Shown here in pieces: positions 50,692 to 61,730 of a DNA stretch of 64,000 nucleotides; position 1 is the stretch's first letter, and every line of letters starts with the position of its first letter. The translations under genes and the position numbers were made by a program. Source of the DNA: Argyresthia goedartella (taxonomy: Eukaryota; Arthropoda; Insecta; Lepidoptera; Argyresthiidae); the NCBI GenBank assembly GCA_949825045.1, contig OX463813.1:682001-746000 (forward strand). The letters are read 5' to 3'. The notes beneath the pieces are model-generated. The model did no database searches. It was not told the DNA's origin and saw only the letters and a program-made list of their open reading frames with translations.

Positions 50692-51451
50692 GTCAAAAAC
50701 TTTGAACGTCAATTTCAGTGCTTTAGAGGCGTTTTCAGCAGGCTGAAAAGTCATTTCAGGCCGTTTCAGAAGTTACTCTATCACATATCTAAAGATCGAA
50801 ATTTCACCCAAGTTGCCGTCGTTTTCAGGCGCCTGAAACATGTTTTCAGTCCGTTTCAGGGCACCCTCTATCAGATGACGCCATAACCTGAAAACCCGTT
50901 TTCAGGCGTTTTCAGGACCCCTTATGGGCCTCTGAAGCACAAATCGTTAAATGGCGAAATATCCGGTAGGAGTGACAGAGATAGCACTACTAGAAAGAGA
51001 TAGCTATACTCGGAACATTCGAGAAGTGTGTGACAGAGATAGAACTACTAGAAAGAGATAGCTATACTCGGAACATTCGAGAAGGGAGTGACAGAGAGAG
51101 TGCACCATTAGAGAGAGACATATATGGTCTCGAATGTTCTCGGCCCGCACGCTGGTCCTTACTAGAATATTCGCGATATGTGTGGACAATGTGTCCAGAG
51201 CAGCTCCGCGGGATATAAAAGGCGCCGACGGCCGGCGCGAGTTTAGTTACATTTTAACTGCGATCGAGTGCTAGTACAAGGATAATCGGAGAGAAAGACT
51301 CTTCGTGTGAATAGTGTGTGTGTTTTAATTAGTGGATTTTAAGTACAGTTCGTGTGAATTGTAAGTGCGTAATTTGGGTAATAAAGTGAGTGTTTTATCT
51401 AGTGGATTAATTCGTGCTTTTCTATCAAATACGAACCCCACGCTCGTAACA
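50673..51451 (+). repeat. Gypsy-R 3' LTR, intact 779 bp
   Basis: It starts TGTTACGCCGG and ends CACGCTCGTAACA, and is the only uninterrupted LTR of the four in the window. It contains a block of twelve TTTCAG/CTGAAA hexamers (50713-50915), a 58-bp tandem repeat carrying heat-shock-like motifs (50987-51084), a TATA box (51214-51220) and an initiator (near 51245). AATAAAG near 51385 may act as the polyadenylation signal. It serves as the reference for the interrupted LTRs. Confidence 0.93.
51012..51247 (+). promoter_or_regulatory. LTR promoter with heat-shock-element-like array, TATA and initiator
   Basis: Complete GAAnnTTCnnGAA motifs lie at 51012-51026 and 51070-51084. Partial ones lie at about 51128-51140 (GAAnnTTC) and 51165-51177 (GAAnnTTCnnGA). 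TATAAAA is at 51214-51220. TTTAGTT with A at 51245 is 31 bp downstream of the TATA start, a normal spacing for an initiator. Motif matching is direct; binding by heat shock factor is inference from the known consensus. Confidence 0.65.
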
Positions 51452-51455
51452 ATAT

Positions 51456-52184
51456 TTACCTATAGCTGTAAATAACTTTTTTAACGAGGGTTGCAAATTA
51501 AAGCACCCAAAAAATCCTACGAAACAAGCCCAAACTTGGGTAGATTAGGATAAAGGGTACGGAAACTAACACATTTTTGGACCGGTCAATATTCTTGGCC
51601 GCCATTTTGTCCGCCATATTGAAAAAAGTAAAACTTAAATATCTAGACAACGGGACGACATAGAGACCGGTGGTTTTCATTACTACTAATCGCAAAAGAG
51701 AATCTACAATCGCCTGTTCTAATATACTCTACATAGAGCAAAATTTTTTGTGCCTATCTTTTGACGCTTAATTATTGACCGTACAACCACATACAAATAG
51801 AGGAAATAGCGTCTTTTTTGGAGTAAAATTGACTGAGTTACATGAAATTGAATATTTTGGCAGCCATCTTATCCGCCATATTGGAAATACTCAAAAAGCG
51901 ATAACTCTCTAACAACTTGATGGATCAGGACGCGGTTTTCTTTTCGGTAAGAGAGCAACGTCAGCTTCATTAGACATACATTAGAAAAGGACTCTACATA
52001 GAGCCCCTAACTATTTTCGGGTACAAAATTTTAAAAACGTCCTAGAGAGTTGCGATTTTCTGTTATACGGGTCAGATTAGTGCACCCATTGATACAATAG
52101 ATCGTACTTTTGCTATTTAACTCTATATAGAGCTCTATACACTCTCTATATATATATTTACTTGGTGACTGGATCACCGCCAAC
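51456..52184 (+). other. LINE-B (right arm) leader with repeated units
   Basis: Diverged units about 262 bp apart: GCCATTTTGTCCGCCATATT (51601-51620) and GCCATCTTATCCGCCATATT (51863-51882), each followed after 110-130 bp by a CTCTACATAGAG palindrome (51727-51738, 51992-52003), then CTCTATATAGAG (52121-52132). Tandem leader units and paired GCCAT cores suggest an internal promoter. No coding frame is supported. ORF1 starts at 52185. Confidence 0.65.
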
Positions 52185-53647
52185 ATGTTTGGAATCAGAT
52201 CTCCCCAAAAAAAGGGTGACCATGCCCCAAGGCCACAGAAGGAAGTGGACCAGCCCCGAGGGGTCGACAAGGCCTCTGAGCCACAGAAAGATGAGACCCA
52301 GCCCCTAGAGGTGCTGCAAAGTGACTTGGAGACGTTATCCTAGCAGACGCAGTCTCAGGTGAGACGTAGCATTGGGGAATGGGAAAGCGGAAACCTGAGC
52401 CCCATACCACAGACCAACTTACCGACTTCAATAGCTTCTCAGAAAGCAAAAACCAATTCGCCACATATAAAGACAAGTACAAACGAGGCAAGGCAAAACC
52501 TGAACAAGATCAAATACAGCCTCAATAACTCCAAAAATATGAGAAGTGACTTAAAACAGGCCGCTCTGCAGGCGGTAGACCTAATTTACCAAATAGTCAA
52601 AGAAGTCGAAGGCGAATTGCTGAATGAAAAGAAGAAAATATGTAAGTGTCGGTCTGAGAAATCAGGACAGGGTACATTTGTAAACTCAGACGCGGCCGGA
52701 TCCGTTGGAGTCAGTGCACCTCCGATAGACCTAATCAAAGAGCTTATTTCAGAGCTCAAAGTAAACAAAAGTACATCAGTCAGCCTAACAAACCAATTGG
52801 CTCAAAGGCATGGAGATAAGCAGGCTCCTCTGCCTCGGTCTGATGCGGCGTCATCCGTTCAGATTGAGATGATGACGAAAATACAGGAAAACAACCGGAT
52901 GCTTTAATCCCTAACATATCTGGCTGAGGAGCGGGCTGGAGAGCCCGTTCATCCAATACGCCCATCCCAGTCATATGCAGAGATCGCCAAAAAGAGTCCA
53001 CAAATACACTCCGTCATTGTATCGTCCAATAATGGAAAAAAAAAACAGCGGGGAAGTCGTCAACAAAATTCGGACTGCACTGAATGCAAATATCGAACGG
53101 TATTCAGGTGGATCGATTGAGGAAGGCTAGGGATCAGAAGGTCATTATTGGATGCAGATCGAAGGAGGAGCTGGAAAGAGTCAAGAAGGGAATAGAAGAG
53201 TCCGGGGATAACCTAAAGGTTAAAGAGGTTGAAAACAAGGACCCTCTGGTCATCCTCAGGGACGTTATGGCCTACAACACTGAAGAGGACATACTACAGG
53301 GTATAAAAAACCAAAATGCCCACCTTATTAACAACTTACCTGAGGCCAGCTGTAGGATCGTTGTCAAATACTGTAAAAACGCACGGAACCCGCACCAGAG
53401 TCATGTGGTCCTGCAGGTCTCCCTGCAGCTGTGGCAGAGGTTTACCGAGGTTGGCCGCATACACGTGGACATGCAACGGGTAAAAGTGGGTGATCAGTCA
53501 CCACTGATACAATGTACGCGCTGCCTGGGCTACGAACACAGTAGAAAATACTACAAGGAGACCACCGACCTTTGCAGTCACTGCGGTGGACCACACCTGA
53601 AGGCCGATTGCACAGACTGGACTATGGAAAATATGCCGTCATGCTGA
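52185..53647 (+). pseudogene. LINE-B (right arm) ORF1
   Basis: ATG 52185 opens M-F-G-I-R-S-P-Q-K-K, and a TAG follows 51 codons later (near 52339), as in the left arm. The frame continues Q-V-R-R-S-I-G-E-W-E to 52904, where TAA replaces a Lys codon present in the left arm. After an A-tract near 53035 the frame shifts, and the C-terminal part (53084-53647) contains C-T-R-C-L-G-Y-E-H and C-S-H-C-G-G-P-H-L-K-A-D-C. Glu replaces Gly in the first knuckle and its last Cys is Tyr. The protein would bind element RNA. Together the two arms show which stops are ancestral. Confidence 0.82.
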
Positions 53648-53657
53648 AACTGCCTCC

Positions 53658-56513
53658 ATGCAAAGCTTGACCGCCGGGATCACAATGCCTTTGCCTCGGA
53701 ATGCCCAATTAGGAGGAAATGGGACTCTTTGGCATGCTCTTCAGTGGCGTATTGCTAAAGGCGACAAGGACGCACCCATCGCTGCTGAAGCTTCGGAGCC
53801 CCATGGGATCCTCCAGGCAAATCTTCAGCGATGCCAACTCTTCACAAGCGAACTCCTGATAGAAGCGGTTAATAAAAAAATATCCGTAGCATTACTCCAG
53901 GAGCCATATGTAGGCTCTGTGGGAAAAATGAAAGACTATCGAGGTACCAGAATATTTAAGGCCTCAAACGCAGGAGAAGGACCCGTGAAAGCCGCAATAG
54001 TCATCCTCAATAAAGAAATAGACGTCATACAGTATCCGAAACTCACCACTAACAATATAGTGGTGGTGGAAATACAAACAAAGGCCTGGAAAATCACCCT
54101 AGTATCGTATTACTTTGAAGGCGACAAACCCTTAGAGCCATCCTTGGAGCAGCTTAGATTAATAGAGCGCGAAACAGGCCCCGGGAGATTGCTTTTCGGG
54201 GGAGACTCCAACGCAAAAAGTACATGGTGGGGGAGCCCGATCGAAGATGACAGAGGAGAGCAAATGTGTGGAGCTCTGGACAAAATGGGCTTCCAAATCC
54301 TTAATACAGGTGATACCCCAACCTTTGACACCATAAGAGGTGGGAAAAGATACTCAAGCTACGTAGACGTGAAAACCTGCTCTGCGGACATGCTCTAACT
54401 AGTGAGGGACTGGCGCGTAGAGGAGAGCCTAACGAGTGCAGACCACAATGCAATACAGTTTAACATAAACCTAGAAAAATCGAAAGGTATAAAGATAGTG
54501 AGAACAGCGCGGAAATACAATACAGCTAAAGCTAATTGGGGGCAATTTCATGAGAAAATGACTCAAATTATGCAAGAAAACGCACTCACAATGAATTCCT
54601 TACAACATGTCAATACAGTACAGCAGTTGGAACTATTCCAAGGCCATTGCGGATTCATGCACACAAACCATACCTAATAAAAAACAAAATTAAATACTTA
54701 CCATACCGTGGTGGTCCGGAGAACTCGCAGAGATGAAAAAAGAGGTCGCTGCCAGGAGACTTAAAATAAGAAATGCTGCACCAGTCCGGAGAGCGCTAGT
54801 AGTAAACTTATACCTGGAACAAAAAGAAAAGTATGAATTAGCCGCAAAAAAAGCGCAAACATAAAGCTGGAAAGAGTTTTGTGGCAAACAGGACAAGGAG
54901 GGAGTCTGGGAGGGAATCTACAGATTAATAGGTAGGACAGCAAAGAGAGAAGAGGATGTTCCGCTAGAAAAGGAAGGAAGGACGCTGAACGCCAGCGAAT
55001 CTGTGCGACTGCTGGCGGAGACTTTTTACCCGGAGGATAAAGAGGAGGACGATAACACAGACCACAACCAAGTGAGGCTACAAGCCGAAAAAGTAAACAA
55101 GTGGAGTCATGCTGAGCAACATGACCCACCGTTTACTCTAAGAGAGCTACGATACGCTGCGGAATCGTTCAATCCGAAGAAAGCTCCAGGAGCCGATGGC
55201 TTTACAGCTGAAATTTGTGCTCGGGCAATCGATTGTAACGCCGAATATTTCTTAGCACTGCCAAACATGTGTCTGGTTCAGCAATACTTCCCTAGAATCT
55301 GGAAGGGGGCAACGGTGGTTGTGCTCAGGAAACCGGGCAAAGATACGTACACAGTACCCAAGTCGTACCGGCCGATTGGGCTATTGCCGGTACTGGGAAA
55401 AATCTATGAAAGATGCTAGTGGCCCGCCTCAGGTACTACGCCCTGCCAAAAATCAGCTTGTGCCAATACGGATTCATGCCACAAAGGTGCACCGAAGATT
55501 CCCTCTATACCCTTATGCAGTACATCCAAAAAAGCTGGAACAGAAGATAATTTTAACCTTAGTGTCACTGGATATAGAGGGGGTCTTCGATAGCGCCTGG
55601 TGGCTAGCGATAAGGGTAAGACTGGCAGAGACAGACTGCCCGGTGAATCTGAGGCGAGTATTGGACAGCTACCTCACTGACAGATCTGTAAGTGAAAGGT
55701 ATGCTGGTGAGAAGTTTAAAAAGAGCACAAACAAGGGTTGCGTCCAGGGCTCTATAGGGGGACCACTCCTCTGGAACTTGTTACTGGACCCGTTTCTACG
55801 GGATCTTGAGGTTTTGGGAACGTATTGCCAAGCCTTTGCTGATGATGTCGTGATGGTTTTTGATGGCAGCTCTCGAAATTGAAGGACTGGCCGATCCCGC
55901 TCTTGAACACGTTCGGGCGTGGGGAGTCAGAAACCGCTTAAAATTTGCACCACATAAGACCTGTGCCATGGTTATCACAAAAAAACCTCAAGTATGACAC
56001 CCCGCGTCTGAGGATGGGCGGGACCGACATCGGCATGTCAGAAGAAATCAAATTACTAGGGTTAACCATTGATAGCAGACTAACTTTCAACAAGCACGTC
56101 ACCCTAGCCTGTAAGAGAGCCATCACGATCTACAAACAATTGGCGAGAGCAGCACACGGCAGCAGTAGAACCAATAATATTATACGCTGCAAGTGCATGG
56201 GCACCAGCTGCAAGGAAGTTAGGAATCTGCAAACAGCTTAGCGTGGTGCAGAGAGGCATCGCACTAAAGATGTGTAAAGCGTACCGGACAGTCTCCCTTA
56301 ACTCGGCCCTGATTCTGGCCGGAATACTGCCTCTGGACTTGAGATTACGTGAGGCAGCCTCATTATACGAAGCTAAGAAAGGGGTGCCTCAGCCTGCTCT
56401 GTGCGATCGAGAGATAGAGCGAATGGCTACGGCAACAGATCTCCCACATCCCGCTGAACAAGTTGCGCTCGAGTTTAGTAGTTTGGTGGACGAGCAGCAG
56501 TACAACGACAATA
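53658..56513 (+). pseudogene. LINE-B (right arm) ORF2 endonuclease and RT
   Basis: The endonuclease is open at 53658-54398: L-Q-A-N-L-Q-R-C-Q, A-L-L-Q-E-P-Y-V, F-G-G-D-S-N-A-K-S-T-W-W-G. A stop follows, then S-A-D-H-N-A-I in the next frame. The reverse transcriptase (about 55003-55882) has K-K-A-P-G-A-D-G-F, Y-R-P-I-G-L-L-P-V, L-D-I-E-G-V-F-D-S-A-W-W, Q-G-S-I-G-G-P-L-L-W-N and F-A-D-D-V-V-M-V, across two frames. The thumb-like region (L-L-G-L-T-I-D-S-R-L) and V-Q-R-G-I-A-L-K-M-C-K-A-Y-R-T-V-S come next, before LINE-C at 56514. The G-G-P-L-L-W and L-Q-E-P-Y patterns place it in the R1/TRAS group. Confidence 0.87.
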
Positions 56514-56771
56514 AGTCAAAGTCAAAGTCAAAGTACTTTATTACTGTAGATATTTACATATACTTAGCAAACGTCATTTTTCGCCTCTTCTCTACATTGG
56601 ACCACTGTGGGAGAAGAAGGGCGTCGAAACTCCCACAGATTTATTTTTAGATCTCTTTTAAAAATAGGTTGTGCTTAACTAATATAAATATGAAAAATTT
56701 AATTGTTATGATTAATAAGCAGGAATAAATAATTACAAAATTATTAACAACAAGGTCTGTGTTGAGCCAGA

Positions 56772-59559
56772 TTAACCCCATACTGTCCTGTCATTTAAGT
56801 AATCTTGAACATTGTAATATCCCTTTTTCGACAAAGTCGCTTTAACATGCTTTTTAAAATGCTCAAATGGCAATTTCAAAATCTCCAGAGGTATCTTATT
56901 GTAGTAGAGAATGCACTGACCCTTGAAAGAATTGCTAACCTTCGCGAGTCTAAAACGGGGCGCACATAGTCTGTGATTATTTCTTAGGTTAACATTACAG
57001 CTGTCGCTAAGTTTGGAAAATGTTGTAAGGTTCTTGCGTACATACATTATATTTTCGAAAATAAATTGACTAGCTACTGTTAGCATGTCAATTTCTTTAA
57101 AAAGCTCTCTTAAGGAGTCTGTTTGTTTTAAATTATAAATTGCTCGGATAGCTCTTTTCTGTAAAATAAAAATAGTTTGAATATCCGCTGCTTTCCCCCA
57201 CAACAAGATACCATAGGACATCACACTATGAAAGTAACTAAAATATACTAGCCTAGATGTAGCCACATCCGTGCTTTGTCTGATGTTCCTAACAGCGTAA
57301 GCCGCAGAACTTAATTTACCAGCCAATTTATCTATGTGGGGTCCCTACTGCAATTTGCTATCAATGGTTATTCCAAGAAACTTCGTATCATTTACTAATT
57401 CTAACGTGCTGTTGTCTAACACTAAACTGGTCTCAACTTGCCTGACATTTGGAAGTGAGAATTTGATACACTTGGTTTTACCAGCGTTTAACAATAAATT
57501 AATAACTGTGAACCAATTCAAGGTTAAAGACAATACACCATTAACATCATCGAAATCTCCTTTTTGTCTTTCAATTTTGAAGACCATTGAAGTATCATCA
57601 GCAAACAACACTATGTCAGTTAATTTCTCCACCATGAAAGGCAGATCATTAATATATACCAGGAATAAGAAAGGGCCTAATATGTAACCTTGTGGAACGC
57701 CAATTTTAACAACCGATCCATAAGATTTTACGCCGTTAACTTCTGCCTTTTGAATTCTATTGCTTAGGTATGATCTTAGTAGATCCAACGCTTTATTTCT
57801 AACTCCGTTAAATGATTTAATTTATTTAATAGCGTATCTCAACACAATCAAACGCCTTCGACAGGTTGCAAAAAACTCCGATAGCATCCTGTGCGGCCTC
57901 CCATGCAGAATAAATATGAGATATAAGGGTAATACCTGCATCCGTAGTCGATTTACCCCTAGTGAAACCATATTGTTTAGCGTGGAGTTGTTTTGTACGG
58001 TTGAAGTGTGAGGGCATTTGATTGAGAATAATCTTTTCAAATATTTTACTTAGTGTTGGAAGAACAGATATTGGTCTGAAATTTGAACCTTATCCCCCGA
58101 TGACCCTTATCTCCCGACTTGAACAGAGGTATCAGTTTACTGTGTTTCATGAGGTCTGGAAAAGCCCTATCGTCAACACATTTATTGAATATATAAGCTA
58201 AGTGTGGGGCTATAACTAGAATTACTGAACCAATGACTTTGACTGATATACCCCACAGGTCTTCCGTATTTTTTAAGTTAAGTAATTTAAACGTTTTGGC
58301 AATGTCCTGGGGATATACATGATGAAATTTTAAATATACATTACTGACGCTAGTGTTATTTTTTAATAAAGTCTCTGCTTCATATGGAGATGAATTTAGA
58401 CGATCTGTTGTGAGTACGGGTACATTGGTGAAGAATGTTTCAAAAGCTCGAGCAACATCAGCGTTGGATTTAATAACATCATCACCTATCTTTAAGCAGA
58501 AATCATTGTCCCTTGGTATAACTTTACCAGTTTCGCGGTTTATTATTTGCCAAACTGTTTTCATTCTATTATTTGAATTTTGAATTTTTCAATTAATGTG
58601 TAAAGTTTTTGCAGTTCTACAAACCAACTTGAAAGTTTTGGAATATTTTTTAACATAGTCATGAAATTTTCGATCAAAGTTATAGGTTTTTTTATCATAA
58701 AGGTCATAAAAGATAACTCTACGTTTACGAATTACAAACGTTGCCCAGTCATTAAATTTAGATTTACCATTGTAGTCACTGACTTTCTTTAATTTTAAAA
58801 CTTTATTGAATTCTGTCTGAATAATGTTGAAGAAGTCTGAGTAGATTTTGTTTGGGTTCTGTTCATTAAAATCCGGTACTGGCAAATTTATATCTAAGTT
58901 TTTCATATATGTCTCAAGTCTATGGGATGTAATAGGCCTATAAAATGATGGACCAGTCTTATCCTTAATAGCAATTGGGAATGAAACTGTTTGACCACTG
59001 TGATCGGAAGGTAAGCAGTTATTTACACTTTTACTTGTGAATACACAGTCGAAATTTCGATATTGCCATGGCCTTTTTCATCCCTCGGTGGCCTGTAGAC
59101 ACAAACAATAATATGGCTATCTAACTCAACACACGATACCTCTATTTGTCTTTCAACAGTAAGTGCAAGAATATCTTTCCGTTGTTTCACCTTAATATTA
59201 TTTTTCACTAAGATTAAAGAACCACCTCTATCAGCAGTCTTTCTATTGTAACAACTGACAATTTTGTAATTATTTATGTTAAAAGACATCATATTTTCCT
59301 TCAACCAGTGTTCTGTAACACAAATAATATCAATTTCAGAATTTTTTAGAAATAATTCTAATACAAATTCTTTGCCAGGTAGCCCCTGGATGTTTTGATG
59401 GGCATTATTTAACTGAGGCTTACATTTTGACATATTTAGTGGCTCTTGTATGCTAAAGATTTCCTCTATTGTCTTATGAACTAATTTAAATTTCTTGGAA
59501 CAGATTCCAATTTTGCATGCAAAGTATAATTCACAGGTGAATTCCCAATAGGGCTGCAT
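56772..59559 (-). pseudogene. LINE-C right ORF2, endonuclease-RT (broken)
   Basis: The endonuclease N-terminal half (H-Q-N-I-Q-G-L, V-T-E-H-W-L, C-V-Y-R-P-P) is joined directly to N-C-L-P-S-D-H-S-G with the G-D-F-N segment missing, as in the left arm. The reverse transcriptase pieces have Y-G-F-T-R-G-K-S-T-T-D, L-S-K-A-F-D-C-V, G-V-P-Q-G-Y-I-L-G-P and F-A-D-D-T-S-M-V-F. The C-terminus R-A-I-R-A-I-Y-N-L and K-K-G-Y-Y-N-V-Q-D-Y ends at 56772. Several frameshifts, mostly shared between arms. Confidence 0.85.
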
Positions 59560-60758
59560 GTCATATTACTATTAACATAAGCTGATGTCAAGTTGAACTT
59601 GGTTAAACCAACTATAGCTGCGTCGCATATATTATAAGCTAACGATGTAGCTACTAATTTTCTATATTTTTTAGATAGGCACAATGTATCCTGTGTCAGA
59701 GTAAAGTTATGAATAAATTTATTCATGTCGAAATATAAAATAGTATCGCTGTGATGACATGTTAAATTAAATAAATGAATATTCATTCTATGCACAGATG
59801 TGTTCTGTAGTTCTGTCAAATTACAGGCATATGGAAAATTGCATAGTATAAATTTGCATTTCATCCTACTATGTAAGTCTAGAAGTGTTTCAACACTTTT
59901 ATTCAAATCATTCCGACTAATGTTTGAATGATTTCCTACCATAATTACAATAGTGCTGTACTCATCATAGATACCGCGACTAATCATCTTCACTAGATCT
60001 ACAAATGAACTATTTGGACAGCAAATGTTCGTTACTTTTTGGTTAAGCCGGTTATGTAATAGAGTCCCAAATCCTGCACCTACTTTGTCGGAGAACAACA
60101 GCGTTTTTCTCTGAGCACATATTTTGGTAGCTGGCGGTACACGAGTGGAGGTGAGTGGCGGGACACACGTGTTGGAGTGCGGTTTGATGCACGTGGCGGC
60201 GGTTGGAGCGGCATTTGCGGCAGCGAGCGTCACAACGTGCGCAACGGCGAACGGCGCGGTGCTCGCGCTGTTGAGCTGCGAGGTGCCTCCTCGTCGACTA
60301 CGGCGACGCTGTTTTTTGGTTGGGGCAGCGGTGGACGCTGCAACACTCTCGTTGAGGGGGGTCGAGACCAAAGTTAGTGATGTGGGCTCGTCCTCCTTGC
60401 TGGTCTCATTCTCCTCATTCTCAATTAGAATGCCAACCAATTCCGCATTCTGGCGTTGTAGCTGAACTAACTCAGACGTCGCGGCTCTGAGTTCTGCTAA
60501 CTCACTTTGTTCTTTGGCATAACATTGTAGTGTATTTGCTAGCAGGTCATGTAGATGCTGGATTTCTACTCGGGCATGTTGAAGGTCCGACTGTAAACCT
60601 ACATTTTTTCCCCGGAGCTCTTGCATTAAGGAGATTCTTAATATTCTGTTTGATTGCCGTTTCAAGGCTAATTTCAGTAGTTTTATAATACCTCTAGTTT
60701 TCTTCATGAATTTATTTAATTTAAAATATTTTTTTATTTTTCTGCTGCTTGTCTGCAT
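59481..60758 (-). CDS. LINE-C ORF1, coiled coil plus degenerate SGNH-like domain
   Basis: This 425-residue frame starts at ATG 60758 (complement). Residues 1-45 are very basic. Residues about 45-120 form a coiled coil (E-L-R-A-A-T-S-E-L, L-Q-R-Q-N-A-E-L). A basic patch K-K-Q-R-R-R-S-R-R lies near 150. The C-terminal half resembles SGNH hydrolases of CR1-group ORF1 proteins: L-F-S-D-K-V-G-A-G-F-G in place of the G-D-S block, I-V-I-M-V-G-N-H-S-N in place of G-x-N-D, and D-T-L-C-L-S where D-x-x-H is expected. The catalytic Ser and His therefore look absent. A stretch of about 20 Ala-rich residues present on the left is deleted in frame. Likely an RNA-binding or oligomerising protein; enzyme activity is doubtful. 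Confidence 0.75.
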   Translation of the reverse strand: MQTSSRKIKKYFKLNKFMKKTRGIIKLLKLALKRQSNRILRISLMQELRGKNVGLQSDLQHARVEIQHLHDLLANTLQCYAKEQSELAELRAATSELVQLQRQNAELVGILIENEENETSKEDEPTSLTLVSTPLNESVAASTAAPTKKQRRRSRRGGTSQLNSASTAPFAVAHVVTLAAANAAPTAATCIKPHSNTCVPPLTSTRVPPATKICAQRKTLLFSDKVGAGFGTLLHNRLNQKVTNICCPNSSFVDLVKMISRGIYDEYSTIVIMVGNHSNISRNDLNKSVETLLDLHSRMKCKFILCNFPYACNLTELQNTSVHRMNIHLFNLTCHHSDTILYFDMNKFIHNFTLTQDTLCLSKKYRKLVATSLAYNICDAAIVGLTKFNLTSAYVNSNMTCSPIGNSPVNYTLHAKLESVPRNLN

Positions 60759-60771
60759 GGCTTGAACAATA

Positions 60772-61730
60772 GTGCTTAGGTTGGCTACTTCTAGTTCTTG
60801 TTGGATAGAAGTAATGAGGCGAGATTCTCGAATTTCGAATTCGAATAAGAACTTCGATTATCGGATGTACACGGATGGCAGTAAGATTGAGGGAAAAGTG
60901 GGCGCGGCTCTCTCCGTGTGGAAAGGGGACACCGAGGTTTGGGCCCTCAAGCTTGCCTTGTCGTCGTACTGTACCGTCTACCAGGCGGAACTTTTAGCTC
61001 TCTGCCAAGCGGTCAGGGAAATCCACAAACGCGGAGAAGTTTCTCCGCGTTTGTTACGTTCGCCATCTTTAGCGACTCCATGGCGGCCCTCCAGACTGCG
61101 ATAAACTGCGACTCTTCTCATCCCCTCGCAGTCGAAATAAGAAACACCATTAGATTATGCCTACTCCAGAACAAGATTGTGTCCTTGTTCTGGATCAAAG
61201 CGCACGCGGGACTGCGGGGAAATGAGAGAGCCGATCAGCTGGCAAAGGAGGCCGCCCTTAGATAAAAAACCCGACCGCATTATGACCAGTGCCCTGTTCA
61301 ATTCGTCAAGCGCAGGAACCGCCTGGATACGATTGAAGAATGGAACAGGAGATATAAGGATGGCGATACTAGTGCCATAACCAAATTGTTCTTCCCGGAT
61401 GCGACTGCGGCATATAAATTTGCAAAAAAGGTAGAGCACAATCAAGTCACGACTCAGCTTTTCACGGGGCACGGTGGGTTCTCTACGTATTTGAACCGCT
61501 TCAAGTACAAGGGGAGTCCAGCGTCCGCCTGTGACCCAGATGTGGAGAAAACGGTTACTCATATTATAACGGAATGCCCAATCTTTTCCAAGGCAAGATT
61601 TAATCTGGAGCAGGAGATTGGCTTGCAAATCGCTGAGGAAAATTTTTCAAAACTTATTGATACCTATAGAGAAAAATTCTTAGAATTCTGTAAAAGAATA
61701 GTTACAAAAGTAAATATAAGAAACAAATAG
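60772..61730 (+). pseudogene. LINE-B (right arm) RNase H and C-terminus
   Basis: RNase H starts with M-Y-T-D-G-S-K-I-E-G-K-V-G and Y-Q-A-E-L-L-A-L. A palindromic replacement at 61025-61054 shifts the frame. The downstream frame resumes I-F-S-D-S-M-A-A-L and F-W-I-K-A-H-A-G-L-R-G-N-E-R-A-D. A TAA near 61262 precedes the tail (F-F-P-D-A, F-T-G-H-G-G-F, S-A-C-D-P-D-V-E, H-I-I-T-E-C-P), which ends at 61730. LINE-D is absent here, so the tail is continuous. The left arm preserves the RNase H frame and the right arm preserves the tail. Confidence 0.85.
61025..61054. repeat. 14-bp palindrome with 2-nt loop in RNase H
   Basis: ACAAACGCGGAGAA (61025-61038), loop GT, then its exact reverse complement (61041-61054). 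The left arm has only the first half followed by ACTACGTTCGCC, which keeps the RNase H frame. The right-arm sequence is therefore the derived state. Confidence 0.92.

Larger units (their letters stand above)
36537..51451 (+). mobile_element. Gypsy-R, Ty3/Gypsy LTR retrotransposon with nested LINEs
   Basis: Flanked by ATAT (36533-36536 and 51452-51455). The 5' LTR (36537-45961) is split by J1 and LINE-G, the internal part is 45962-50672, and the 3' LTR is intact (50673-51451). Gene order is gag, protease, reverse transcriptase, RNase H, integrase, without env. It shares flanks and two nonsense codons with Gypsy-L. The element itself, without insertions, is about 6.3 kb. Confidence 0.9.
56514..60765 (-). 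mobile_element. LINE-C right copy, CR1-type
   Basis: Flanked by ACAATA at 56508-56513 and 60766-60771, a 6-bp duplication seen in complement in the left arm. The 3' tail (56514-56532) reads (GTCAAA)n in plus orientation. ORF1 is open and ORF2 is broken. This copy matches the left copy closely throughout. Confidence 0.86.
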
